From assembly GCA_963707065.1 (NCBI GenBank), contig CAVPPJ010000010.1:53255-117254 (forward strand): DNA of 64,000 nucleotides, read 5' to 3'. The DNA is from Palsa-506 sp963707065 (GTDB taxonomy: Bacteria > Actinomycetota > Actinomycetes > Streptosporangiales > Streptosporangiaceae). Numbering within the stretch: the first letter of the stretch is position 1; the number at the start of each line of letters is the position of its first letter. Shown one piece after another: positions 45,110 through 53,531 of this stretch. The notes under the pieces are model-generated. The model did not search any database, had not been told where the DNA came from, and saw only the letters and a program-made list of their open reading frames with translations. The translations under genes were made by a program, and so were the position numbers.

Positions 45110-45432
45110 TCTGAACGGAGGCCGCCATCTACCGCGAGAGCGCCAGGTGCCTGCAGATCGGCGGATCCGGGCGCATTATCCCTAGCCTCTCCGTCACTCA
45201 GCGTGATGACGTGTATCGACGTAGCCCGATGCCGGCCGCCCGACTCGGCGGACGTGACTGGCCTGGACGTCCTCGTCGGGCCCCGCGCCGCGGGCGCGGC
45301 CTTGATGATGCGAGCGACGGGCCGCGCCGTGTGCGGCTATGAGCGACCATGGTCGTGCCCGGCCGGGTATCTTCCCGGCGACAGCGATGTCCTTGCGGGG
45401 ATTGACAGACTGGTGGCCTACGGTGCTGTGGC
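45110..45432. other. No gene recognised
   Basis: Region upstream of hicA. It must contain the hicAB promoter. A TTGACA at 45402 is present but no -10 box lies at proper distance. Confidence 0.35.
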
Positions 45433-45636
45433 ATGGCCAAGGCTGCGCGCGTCCTGGCGGCGCTGAAGAGAGACGGCTGGAGTGAGACCAGGCGGTCGGG
45501 CTCTCACCGGGTGCTCGTTAAGGGGGATCAGCAACGTGTCTGGGCTTACCATGACGGTGTGGATCTCGGCGGCCCGGCGATAGCCAGGATCGCCCGGGAC
45601 TACGGCTATACGACCGCTGAACTGCGGAAACTGTAG
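45433..45636 (+). CDS. hicA: HicA-type toxin (mRNA interferase)
   Basis: A 67-aa double-stranded-RNA-binding-fold toxin. KRDGWSETRRSGSHRVLVKG carries the family pattern with the catalytic histidine in GSHRVL; C-terminal IARIARDYGYTTAEL is also typical. It cleaves mRNA unless bound by the HicB antitoxin encoded 11 bases downstream. It lies in segment E3, where it could stabilise the element. Confidence 0.88.
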   Translation: MAKAARVLAALKRDGWSETRRSGSHRVLVKGDQQRVWAYHDGVDLGGPAIARIARDYGYTTAELRKL

Positions 45637-45647
45637 GTGATCTTGCT

Positions 45648-45869
45648 ATGAGTGCTTTGCGTGTCGAGTTGTTCTGGGACGACGAGGCCGGGAACTGGCA
45701 CTACCGCGTGCCAGCCCTGCACATCAACGGCGGGGGCACGCCGACCCGCGAGGGCGCGGAACACGAGTGCCTATCTGCCATCGCGTTCGCGCTTGAGGGC
45801 GATCCGCGAGACTACGACGCTGCGGCAGAGACGATCAACTTCGACATCAGCATCGCGCCAGCAGCCTGA
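45648..45869 (+). CDS. hicB: HicB-type antitoxin
   Basis: A 73-aa HicB N-terminal-fold protein (VELFWDDEAGNWHYRVPALH, then THE-like EGAEHECLSAIAFALEGDP). It lacks the usual C-terminal DNA-binding domain, so autoregulation, if present, needs another protein. The position directly after hicA supports the call. Confidence 0.78.
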   Translation: MSALRVELFWDDEAGNWHYRVPALHINGGGTPTREGAEHECLSAIAFALEGDPRDYDAAAETINFDISIAPAA

Positions 45870-46090
45870 AATCCACTCATACACGCTTTTGCCACTGACT
45901 CTCTCGGGACTGCCCCCTCTTCTCGGCACGACAGCTCGACTTGAAGTGCTGCCGGGCCACGTTCCGATCCGCTATGGACTCAAAAGACTTGTCGGCGCGG
46001 CGGCGCCGCCTAGGCGGCCTTGAACCGTTGCCCATGCCGAACGGCACTGCATCGAATTGTCTCCCGGCAGCTGACCTCGGGGCCCTCGTG
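45870..46090. other. No gene recognised
   Basis: Spacer between hicB and the fourth end repeat; no supported gene. Confidence 0.35.
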
Positions 46091-46230
46091 GCTGGACATC
46101 GGGCTCACCGTCATCGGTCGCTCCCGGGGCCGCCATGTCCGAGGGCCAGTAGCGAGATTCAGGCTGGCGGCCGTGCTCATTGACGGTTAGCGGCACTAAC
46201 GAAATGGGGGAGCCAAACGGGGAGCCAACG
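46091..46230 (+). repeat. Element-end repeat, left half (R5), cut by IS3 insertion
   Basis: GCTGGACATCGGGCTCACCG ... GTTAGC-GGC-ACTAAC (46186-46200) and two GGGGAGCCAA boxes match R3. Homology stops at 46230 and resumes at about 47828, on the other side of the IS3 element. Confidence 0.78.
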
Positions 46231-46296
46231 CCCTCTCTGCCAAGCTGTCGTGAGGCACTCGCCCTTCAGTAATTACTGACCTCCCCGAGGGCGGGG

Positions 46297-46767
46297 ATGG
46301 AGACAATTTTCTCGATGACTGTGACCGCGCTCGACCGTGCGCTGGTGACCGGCGATCCTGGATGGGTGGCTGGCGAGCGGCAGGACCGTGCGGATCCGGA
46401 GGTGCCTGAGAAGGCGCGCCGGCGGAGGTTCACCGCGCAGTACAAGCTGGATGTGGTGGCGGAGTATGACGCGGCGCCGGCGGGTGAGAAGGGCGCGGTG
46501 CTGCGCCGGGAGGGCCTGTATTCCAGTCACGTGATCGAGTGGCGGCGGGCCCGTGACGCCGGCGCCCTGGCCGGGCCGCCGCGGCCGCGGGGCCGTCCGG
46601 CGCCTGATCCGCGGGACGCGCGGATAGCCCGGCTGACCAAAGAGAAGGCCCAGCTGGAGCAGGAGCTGGCGAAGGCCCGCTTCGTGGTGGACGTGCAGGC
46701 AAAACTGCAGGCGCTCTTGGAGACGATCTCCGAGGGCGCGGACACCGGGCCCGGGTCGAGCTTGTGA
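46297..46767 (+). CDS. IS3-family transposase OrfA
   Basis: A 156-aa helix-turn-helix protein (RRFTAQYKLDVVAEYDAAPA, LRREGLYSSHVIEWRRARDA) with a leucine-zipper-like C-terminal helix (ARLTKEKAQLEQELAKARFV). It recognises the IS ends and overlaps orfB by four bases, which permits translational coupling or frameshift fusion. Confidence 0.88.
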   Translation: METIFSMTVTALDRALVTGDPGWVAGERQDRADPEVPEKARRRRFTAQYKLDVVAEYDAAPAGEKGAVLRREGLYSSHVIEWRRARDAGALAGPPRPRGRPAPDPRDARIARLTKEKAQLEQELAKARFVVDVQAKLQALLETISEGADTGPGSSL

Positions 46768-47783
46768 CCGACCAGGCCATTGCCCTGCTCGCCCCCCGGA
46801 TCGGCACCCGGGCGGCGTGCGCGGCATCGGGCGTGGCGCAGGCCAGCTGGTACCGGCGGCACCGCGCCAGCCCGGCACCCCCGCGGCGGCCGCCGGTCCC
46901 GCACCGCGAACGGCGCCAGCCCCGCGCCCTGTCACCGGCGGAGCGGGCCGCGATCCTCACCGAGCTGCACTCGCCGCGGTTCGCCGACACTGCCCCGGCC
47001 GAGGCCTGGGCGACCCTGCTGGACGAAGGTACCTACCTCGGGTCGCTTTCCACCTTTTACCGGCTGCTCCGCGCAGCGGGCGAGACCCGCGAACGGCGCG
47101 CGCAGGCTACCCACCCGGCGGCGGTCAAGCCCGAGCTCGTGGCCACCGGGCCGAACCAGGTCTGGTCGTGGGACATCACCAAGCTGCACGGCCCGGCGAA
47201 ATGGACCTACTACTACCTCTACGTCATCCTCGACATCCACTCCCGCTATGCCGCCGGATGGATGGTCGCCACCTGTGAGTCCGCCGCCCTGGCCGAGAAG
47301 CTCATCGCCGCCACCGTCGCCAAGCAGGGCATCAGCCGCGGGCAGCTCACCATCCACGCCGACCGCGGCTCCTCCATGACCTCCAAGCCGGTCACGTTCC
47401 TGCTCGCCGACCTCGGCATCATCCAGTCCCACAGCCGCCCGCACGTCAGCAACGACAACCCGTACTCAGAAGCGCAGTTCAAGACCCTCAAATACCGGCC
47501 CGGATTCCCGGCCCGCTTCACCTCGATCGAGGCCGCCCGGGCGCACTGCCAGGCCTTCTTCCCCTGGTATAACACCCAGCACCGGCACTCGGGCCTGGGC
47601 CTGCACACCGCCGCCGACGTTCACCACGGCACCGCCGCAGCCGTCCAGGCCAGCCGTGCCCGCGTGCTGACTGCCGCCTACCACGAGCATCCCGAGCGGT
47701 TCGCCGCCAGGCCACCAGCACCACCAGCCCTGCCCGCCATCTCCTGGATCAACCCGCCAGAGAAAGAAGCCGCCCCTCAGTAA
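46764..47783 (+). CDS. IS3-family transposase OrfB (DDE)
   Basis: A 339-aa integrase-core transposase. The acidic triad is visible: WSWDITKLHG, IHADRGSSM and NDNPYSEAQFKTLKY. The N-terminal HTH_21-like region and the C-terminal FPWYNTQHRHSGLGLHTAAD are typical. GTG start overlaps the orfA stop. Intact, so the element may be active. Confidence 0.9.
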   Translation: MTDQAIALLAPRIGTRAACAASGVAQASWYRRHRASPAPPRRPPVPHRERRQPRALSPAERAAILTELHSPRFADTAPAEAWATLLDEGTYLGSLSTFYRLLRAAGETRERRAQATHPAAVKPELVATGPNQVWSWDITKLHGPAKWTYYYLYVILDIHSRYAAGWMVATCESAALAEKLIAATVAKQGISRGQLTIHADRGSSMTSKPVTFLLADLGIIQSHSRPHVSNDNPYSEAQFKTLKYRPGFPARFTSIEAARAHCQAFFPWYNTQHRHSGLGLHTAADVHHGTAAAVQASRARVLTAAYHEHPERFAARPPAPPALPAISWINPPEKEAAPQ

Positions 47784-47827
47784 CAAGCCCGCACTGGCGC
47801 CTCATTCTGGTTGACAGGTTCCGCCGT

Positions 47828-47923
47828 ACCGACACCAGGCCATGTCAGGCTACGTCCAGCCACAGTCGTGGCTGGCAGATGCCACACCGGGCCACGTCCA
47901 GCCACGCCCAGCGACGGTACGTC
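47828..47923 (+). repeat. Element-end repeat, right half (R6)
   Basis: ACCGACACCAGGCCA ... hairpin CCAGCCAC-AGTC-GTGGCTGG (47856-47875) and the CCACGTCCAGCCA repeats, 48 bases before the att core. Continues R5 (46091-46230) across the IS3 insertion. Confidence 0.8.
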
Positions 47924-47971
47924 CTCGCCTTACAAGCGAGGGGCCGCAGGTTCGAACTCTGCTGCGCCCAC
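47924..47971 (+). repeat. Attachment-site core, copy 4
   Basis: Matches the tRNA-Val 3' part with one T-arm change (CGAACTCT). It is followed, as in copy 3, by CTGTTTTCGCAG, ATGATCGTTAAGGAGC and three GGGGAGCCAA-like boxes (to about 48052), so a further element may once have followed. Confidence 0.88.
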
Positions 47972-48306
47972 CTGTTTTCGCAGGCCAGCGGCATGTTGTG
48001 AGCTTGAGATGATCGTTAAGGAGCAACCGGGGAGCCAACCGGGGAGCCAAAGTTGATGGTGACGGCCCGGCAGGACTGCACCTGCAGGGCACCTTCCAGC
48101 CAGTGATCCTCAACGTCAGCAAGGCCGATGGCACCTACTCGATCCAGTCCCACTTTGGCTCCTGACAAAGTGGCCTGACTGGCCGGCGGTCCGCGTGCGC
48201 GAGCCTCTCGCGGTTCAGTTCATTGGCGAGATGGTGAAGGGTTTGCGTGGCGATTCACATCTCTTTCCTGTTCCTGGATGGTTTGATAGCGGGTTGCGGG
48301 CGGCTC
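47972..48306. other. Post-att repeat and a gene-end fragment
   Basis: After the box repeats, about 48052-48165 gives an open piece GLHLQGTFQPVILNVSKADG ending in TGA, probably the tail of a lost protein of unknown family. The rest has no supported feature. Confidence 0.45.
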
Positions 48307-48603
48307 TCAGGCGCGGGCGGCGCGGGGCTGGGTTCTGTGCCGGATGGCGTGGCTGATCAGGAGGGTGAGCGCGGCGGCTGCGAGCGCGCTGCCGAGCGCG
48401 ATGAGGGTGATCTGCCATCCGGGGGTGCCGCCGATGACGGCCGGGTGCAGGGCCGGCGGGGGCGGGCTGAAGATGCCGTTGCTGCCTTCCTCGGGCGGCA
48501 GGAGCCGCGGGGCGGTGGACTGGGCGAGCGCGGCTGGGGCGGTGGCGAGCAGCACCGCGGCTGCGGCGAGGGGGGCGGCGAGCCAGCGGATGGTGTGCGA
48601 CAT
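48307..48603 (-). CDS. Small exported membrane protein of unknown function
   Basis: A 98-aa protein: signal-peptide-like N-terminus (WLAAPLAAAAVLLATAPAAL, with ALAQ cleavage site), a proline-rich external part, then one helix (QITLIALGSALAAAALTLLI) and a basic tail. ATG at 48603 has AAGGAG at 6-7 bases. In the same frame upstream (from 48912) MYTHPEITRTAIAQR resembles a short actinobacterial protein often found beside such genes; its remainder is unclear. Confidence 0.65.
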   Translation of the reverse strand: MSHTIRWLAAPLAAAAVLLATAPAALAQSTAPRLLPPEEGSNGIFSPPPPALHPAVIGGTPGWQITLIALGSALAAAALTLLISHAIRHRTQPRAARA

Positions 48604-49019
48604 GGGTATCTCCTTTGCGGGCTGGCGGGCTAGCTGCCCGCCGTGGAGTGATTGCTGACGTGGCTGGAGCGCGGCAGCGGTGGGGGGCTTGTTTGGTGTC
48701 CGCTGGCTAGCGCGGGCCGTGCCTTGCGGGCCGGGGCGCGGGTTAGCGCGTGATCGTGGTGAGGGGATGTGTGAACGGCCAGTGCCGGCGGGTGCGGCGG
48801 GTTCGGCCGGGGTTCCGGTTCTGCCGGGCGCGGCGTCCGGCGTCTGCGCGGCGTGCCGTTCGGTGGTCCGCTGGGCGATGGCGGTGCGGGTGATTTCGGG
48901 GTGGGTGTACATGGCGTCCTCCGTGCTCGTGTCGCCGGGTTGTGGCGATCTGCCTTTGCAGAGTCGGCGAGCAGGGTTGGAGGATTGTTGAGGCCTGGTT
49001 GTGCCAGGTGCGGCGGCTG
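48604..49019. other. Spacer; possible short reading frame MYTHPEI from 48912 (minus)
   Basis: No certain gene. The minus-strand start at 48912 gives MYTHPEITRTAIAQRTTERH, which looks like the beginning of a known type of small actinobacterial protein, but the continuation is low-complexity and runs into the next gene without stop. Confidence 0.35.
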
Positions 49020-52000
49020 TTATGCAGGCCCGGTGAGGGGCTGGCCGCCCAGGCCGGAGAGCAGGGCCCGGGTTCGCTCGGCGAGGGGGACCGCTCGGCG
49101 GTCCTCGTAGATCCGCAGCGCCCGCGTCAGGCTGCTGGCGGCCTCGTCCGGTGCTCCGGCGAGCCGGGCGACCTCTGCCCTGGCGATGAGCACCTCACCG
49201 AGCTCCGCCGCCCAGCTGGTGGGCGCGATGATGGCCTCTGCTTGCCGTGCGAGCAGCCCGGCGGCGGGGAACTGGCCGTCCTGGGCGAGCAGCTTCGCTC
49301 TGGTCGCCCGCCACCATATCTGGGAATGGATGTCATCAGGCGCGGCGAGCGCCTCGGCTTCCTCGGTGAGCGGCAGCGCCTCGGCGTATCGCCCTTGCGC
49401 GTAGAGCGCCTCGGCCAGGTAAACCATGGCCAGCGACAGATATCCCCGCTCTCCCATGGCGCGCAGCTCCTCGCAGCTGGGCCGCAGCTGCCGCTCGGCT
49501 GCGGCGGGGTCTCCGGCGATCAGTTCGATCCGGCCGGCGCAGTGCGCTGTGCCCACGGCCCATTCCAGTCTGGCCCCGAAGCCGGTGCACATTGACTGGC
49601 TGCGGGCTATCGCCGCGCGGGCATCGGCGAACTGACCGGCGTAGGCATACAGCACGGCAAGCTGGCTGAGAATCCCTGCCTCGGCCCACGCCTCGCCGGA
49701 GACCTCCGCCAGCAGGCGCTGCACCCGGCCGATTGCCACATCGGCCGGGACACGCAATACGGTCAAGGCCACCGCGAGCCACTGCCTGGCCAGCATTCCC
49801 GCGTAGCGGTTAGCGCTTCGCCGCGCAGACGCCGCAGCACGCTCGAGCACTTCCTCGCCGGCAGCCAAGTCACCCAGCACGAAGTGCATCCTGCCGACTG
49901 CGAGCCATGCCTCGGCCAGGCCTTCGAGATCACCCTCGGATTCCAGCGTGCCCGCGGCGGACTGGCATTCTTTCAGCACTCCGCGGAAGCCGCCGTGAGG
50001 TGCTCCATCCACGTCTGCGAGCGCGACGCGGATCCGGGCCCGGACAGCGGGCAGGCCCGCCGCCGCGGCGACGCGAAGACCCTCCGACAAGACAGTCTCC
50101 GCGCGCTGGAGGTCGCCGGCCTGGTACAGCACCGTCCCGAGCAGCCGCAGCAAGTCGGCGCGCAGCCGCCCGCCGGCGGCGGGGGCTGCGAGCGCGCGCT
50201 CCAGCCAGCCCTGTCCTTCCTGGAAGAAGCCGCGTGCCAGCCAGAAGCCGCCCAGTACCCGGGCCAGCCGCGGCCCGGTCTGATCGCCACTCGACAGAGA
50301 CCAGCCGAGTGCGGCGCGGAAGTTGTCGTGCTCGCGAGCCAGCGCTGAAAGGCCGGCTTGCTGCTCGGCGATGCGGAGGAACGCCTCGGCGTGCCGCTGC
50401 CGGGCCTGGCCGGCCTGCCCGGTCTCGGCGAGCCGGCCGGCGGCGTACTGGCGGATCGTCTCCAGCAGTCGGTAACGCGTCATCGCCTGGGTGACCTCGG
50501 CGACCACGAGGGACTTGGCGGCCAGCGCGTCTACGGCATCCAGCGCGGCCGCCTGGTCCCCGCCGCAGCACACTGCGGCCGCCGCGTCCAGGCTGAAGCC
50601 GCCGGCGAACACCGATAGCTCCCCGAGCACCCGGCGCTCTGGTTCGGAGAGCAGCTGATAACTCCAGTCGATCGCCGTCTTCAGCGCCTGGTGACGCGGG
50701 TCAGCGGCCGGGCGCCGGTAGGCCAGGAACCGGAACAGGTCCTGCAGATGCCGTTCGATCTCCTCCACCGACAGCGCGCTGGCCCGCGCCGCCGCGAGCT
50801 CGATCGCCAGCGGCAGCCCGTCCAGTTCACGGCAGATCCTGGCCACCGCCGCCACCGGCGCGGCCCGCACCCCGGCACCGGCCTGGGCCGCTGATCCGCG
50901 GTCCAGGAACAGCCGTACCGCGGGCGCGCCCGCGATCGCCTCCGCATCAGCCGGCTCGGCGGGCACGGCCAGCGGCGGCACCGCGAAGACAACTTCCCCC
51001 GGCACGCCCAGCGGCTCCCGGCTCGTCGCCAGCACCCGCAGCCCAGGGGAGCCGCGCAGCAGCGTCCCAGCCAGTTCCGCGCAGGCATCGAGCAGATGCT
51101 CGCAGTTGTCCAGGACGAGTAACAGCCCGGCATCGCGCAGCCGGAACAACAGCGCGTCGGTCGCCCGCGCCTCGCCGCCCTGCCGCACCCCCAGTGCCTC
51201 CATCACCTGGGACGCCACCAGCCCAGGATCAGCGACGCCGGCCAGGCTAGCCAGCCAGGCTCCGTCCGGGAACCCTTCCAGCGCGGCCGCGGCAAGCCCG
51301 AGGGCCAGCCGCGTCTTCCCCACCCCGCCAGGCCCCGTCAGCGTCAGCAGCCGGGTTCCGGCGAGCAGCTGCTCCAGCTGGGCCAGGTCCTGCTCGCGGC
51401 CCAGGAAGCTGGTCAGCTGCGCCGGCAGGTTGTGCCGTTCGGTGCGCCGCGGCACGGCGGGGACATCGTGGCGCAGCACCGCCTGCTCAAGCTGGCGCAG
51501 CTCCTCGCCAGGCTCCAGCCCCAGCTCCCTGGCCAGCATCGTCCGGGCGCGCCGGTATGCCGCCAGTGCATCCGCCTGCCGCTCGCAGCGATACAGCGCC
51601 AGCACCAGCAGCCGCCACAGCCGCTCCCGCAGCGGATGCTCCGCGACCAGCCGCTCCAGCTCCCCGGCGACCTCCGCATGCAGCCCCAGCCCTAGGTCAG
51701 CCTCGATCCGGCCCTCCACCGCGACCAGTCGGAGCTCCTCCAGCCGCGCGGCTTCCAGCGCCAGCCGCTCCACGTCGGCGACGTCCGCCAGCGCAGGCCC
51801 GCGCCACAGCGCCAGCGCCTCGCCGAACCGGCTGGCCGCAACGGCCGCCTCACCGCGGCCCAGCGCCGTCTGCCCAGCCCCGGCCAGCCGCTCAAACCGG
51901 CTCGCGTCCACCTGCCCGGGAGCGACCTCAATGCCATAACCGCCGCCCCGCGCGACCAGCACGGCATCCGGCGCCAGCAACGCGCGCAACCGCGAGACAT

Positions 52001-52226
52001 ACGACCGCAGCGTCTTGGCCGCCCCGGGCGGCGGGCTGCCCCGCCATAGTTCCTCTGCCAGCTGCCCGGCCGGAACCACCCGGCCCGGCTCCAGCAGCAG
52101 CATCGCCAGCACCGCGCCAGGCTTCGGTCCGCCCACCGCAAGAGCAACCCCACCCCGGACCGCCTGCACCGGGCCGAGGATCCGCAATTCCAGCACCGCG
52201 GCCTTTGCGGGCGCATCCGGGAGCAT
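49020..52226 (-). CDS. SARP/AfsR-type regulator with NB-ARC ATPase and TPR domains
   Basis: A 1068-aa regulator. Residues 10-100: OmpR-like DNA-binding domain (LELRILGPVQAVRGG, KTLRSYVSRLRALL). About 110-255: bacterial transcriptional activator domain (YRRARTMLARELGLEPGEEL). About 275-560: NB-ARC ATPase with Walker A LTGPGGVGKTRLAL and LLVLDNCEHLLD. The rest is TPR-like helices ending at GLGGQPLTGPA. Such proteins switch on secondary-metabolite or stress genes in response to nucleotide state. No biosynthetic cluster is in this window. Start codon uncertain; the first ATG is used. Confidence 0.9.
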   Translation of the reverse strand: MLPDAPAKAAVLELRILGPVQAVRGGVALAVGGPKPGAVLAMLLLEPGRVVPAGQLAEELWRGSPPPGAAKTLRSYVSRLRALLAPDAVLVARGGGYGIEVAPGQVDASRFERLAGAGQTALGRGEAAVAASRFGEALALWRGPALADVADVERLALEAARLEELRLVAVEGRIEADLGLGLHAEVAGELERLVAEHPLRERLWRLLVLALYRCERQADALAAYRRARTMLARELGLEPGEELRQLEQAVLRHDVPAVPRRTERHNLPAQLTSFLGREQDLAQLEQLLAGTRLLTLTGPGGVGKTRLALGLAAAALEGFPDGAWLASLAGVADPGLVASQVMEALGVRQGGEARATDALLFRLRDAGLLLVLDNCEHLLDACAELAGTLLRGSPGLRVLATSREPLGVPGEVVFAVPPLAVPAEPADAEAIAGAPAVRLFLDRGSAAQAGAGVRAAPVAAVARICRELDGLPLAIELAAARASALSVEEIERHLQDLFRFLAYRRPAADPRHQALKTAIDWSYQLLSEPERRVLGELSVFAGGFSLDAAAAVCCGGDQAAALDAVDALAAKSLVVAEVTQAMTRYRLLETIRQYAAGRLAETGQAGQARQRHAEAFLRIAEQQAGLSALAREHDNFRAALGWSLSSGDQTGPRLARVLGGFWLARGFFQEGQGWLERALAAPAAGGRLRADLLRLLGTVLYQAGDLQRAETVLSEGLRVAAAAGLPAVRARIRVALADVDGAPHGGFRGVLKECQSAAGTLESEGDLEGLAEAWLAVGRMHFVLGDLAAGEEVLERAAASARRSANRYAGMLARQWLAVALTVLRVPADVAIGRVQRLLAEVSGEAWAEAGILSQLAVLYAYAGQFADARAAIARSQSMCTGFGARLEWAVGTAHCAGRIELIAGDPAAAERQLRPSCEELRAMGERGYLSLAMVYLAEALYAQGRYAEALPLTEEAEALAAPDDIHSQIWWRATRAKLLAQDGQFPAAGLLARQAEAIIAPTSWAAELGEVLIARAEVARLAGAPDEAASSLTRALRIYEDRRAVPLAERTRALLSGLGGQPLTGPA

Positions 52227-52616
52227 TCATGCATAGTCCGCCCTGCAAACACCGCTGGCAACCGCAATTCACCCGCACCCCCGACGAAAGCGAATTCGCC
52301 CGGCTCCGTCACATCGCGGTTACGGTACAACAGCCCCGAGTCAGGCATTCCAGGACGCGGCTGCCTTCTATCCGCCAGCAAGCTCTCGCCGGCCATCACC
52401 GCGATGCCTCGAACCGGACCTGGCCGGGGCCAACAAACCGGGCAATCCACCCGGACACAGCCGCCGCCAGGCCAGCGGCAAGCGCGCCAGTCTGGTTCAG
52501 GGCGTTCTTCGCCTCGAACCTCGGGGGATGGTCAGCCGGGGACATGACCCCGTTTCGCGGTGGAGCCCGGCCAGCTGTGGCGATGGGCAGGGCAGGCGCC
52601 CGGCTCGTTGGGGGGG
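52227..52616. other. Upstream region of the SARP regulator, no gene
   Basis: Nearly 390 bases between two minus-strand genes, AT-richer around 52260-52330. It should hold the SARP promoter. No palindrome or RNA feature stands out. Confidence 0.4.
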
Positions 52617-53213
52617 TTACTGGCCGACGCGGCCGTCGATCCGCTCGCGGAGCAGGTCGGCGTGGCCGAGGTGGCGGGCGTACTCCTCGACCATATGGAG
52701 TATCACCTCGCGCAGCGCGACGGTGGTGCCGTCGTGCATGGGGCTGCGGATGGCCAGGCCGGGCGAGCCGGCGACGAACTGCTCCGCGAAGGCGACCTCC
52801 GCACGCCAGGCCCGCCAGGCACCGGCCACCACCGCCGGATCAGCCACCGCCCCCGCCCAGTCAGCGTCCTCGCCATCATCAGACCAGTACAGCGGCAGCG
52901 CGCCGGCCCGGGCCATCACCCGCCGGAACCAGTTGCGCTCCACGTCGGCCATATGGCGGACCAGGCCGAGCAGGGACATGGCGGAGGGCGGCACCGAGCG
53001 CCGGGCCAGCTGCTCCGCGTCAAGGCCGGCGCACTTCAGTTCCAGCGCCAGCCGGCAGGCACGCAGGTAGTCCAGCAGCGTCACCCGCTCGCCTTCCAGC
53101 TCAGCGCCTGCCGCGAACCTCGGGTCCTGCGCCGGATCCATCCACATGCTGGACTTCGGGCCAACCGCATTCCAGCGTTCGGGTACCACGTCCCCGCTGC
53201 TCTGCTCCGTCAC
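52617..53213 (-). CDS. DinB family protein (DUF664)
   Basis: A 198-aa four-helix-bundle protein with metal-binding histidines in LGLVRHMADVERNWF and LHMVEEYARHLGHADLLRE, as in DinB/DUF664 proteins (possible mycothiol-dependent enzymes). GTG at 53213 gives the normal N-terminus; a longer frame to 53390 has poor coding character. Substrate unknown. Confidence 0.85.
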   Translation of the reverse strand: MTEQSSGDVVPERWNAVGPKSSMWMDPAQDPRFAAGAELEGERVTLLDYLRACRLALELKCAGLDAEQLARRSVPPSAMSLLGLVRHMADVERNWFRRVMARAGALPLYWSDDGEDADWAGAVADPAVVAGAWRAWRAEVAFAEQFVAGSPGLAIRSPMHDGTTVALREVILHMVEEYARHLGHADLLRERIDGRVGQ

Positions 53214-53531
53214 GCCGACCAGCCTGCCATCCCGTGCCCGGGGCGGCCAGCAGAATAACCCCCGCACTACGAACCCCTGCTCCTGGCGCTGGCCCGCGTG
53301 CCGTGACCGGGAGACTGTCCGCCGAATCCCGGCAGCAAAGTCAGCTCCAATGCCGACGGCACCCGAGCGCCGAATAGGGATGCCTAGCAAATTAGTAGGT
53401 TATAGGTGATCGTCGGGTCCAGATCAACCTGTTCTGCGACCCTCGGCGAGCACGTACGCTCCGCGGCTCGCGCAAGCCCGGCCAGTGCGTGAACTCCCGT
53501 TATCGGATCATCTGCGCATGCTGTCACGGTC
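53214..53531. other. No gene recognised
   Basis: Spacer between two minus-strand genes, partly AT-rich (53380-53420). No supported feature; may contain the promoter of the DinB gene. Confidence 0.35.

Larger units (their letters stand above)
46273..47783 (+). mobile_element. IS3-family insertion sequence
   Basis: Two overlapping transposase frames bounded by short inverted ends: TTACTGA at 46273 and TCAGTAA at 47777-47783, the latter containing the orfB stop. It lies inside the end repeat of segment E3, together with 40-45 bases of extra sequence on each side, so more than one event took place. No clear target duplication was found. Confidence 0.8.

Noticed and set aside
45402..45424. TTGACA ... 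TACGGT promoter for hicAB
   Set aside because: Spacer is 11 bases, too short for a normal sigma-70-type promoter.
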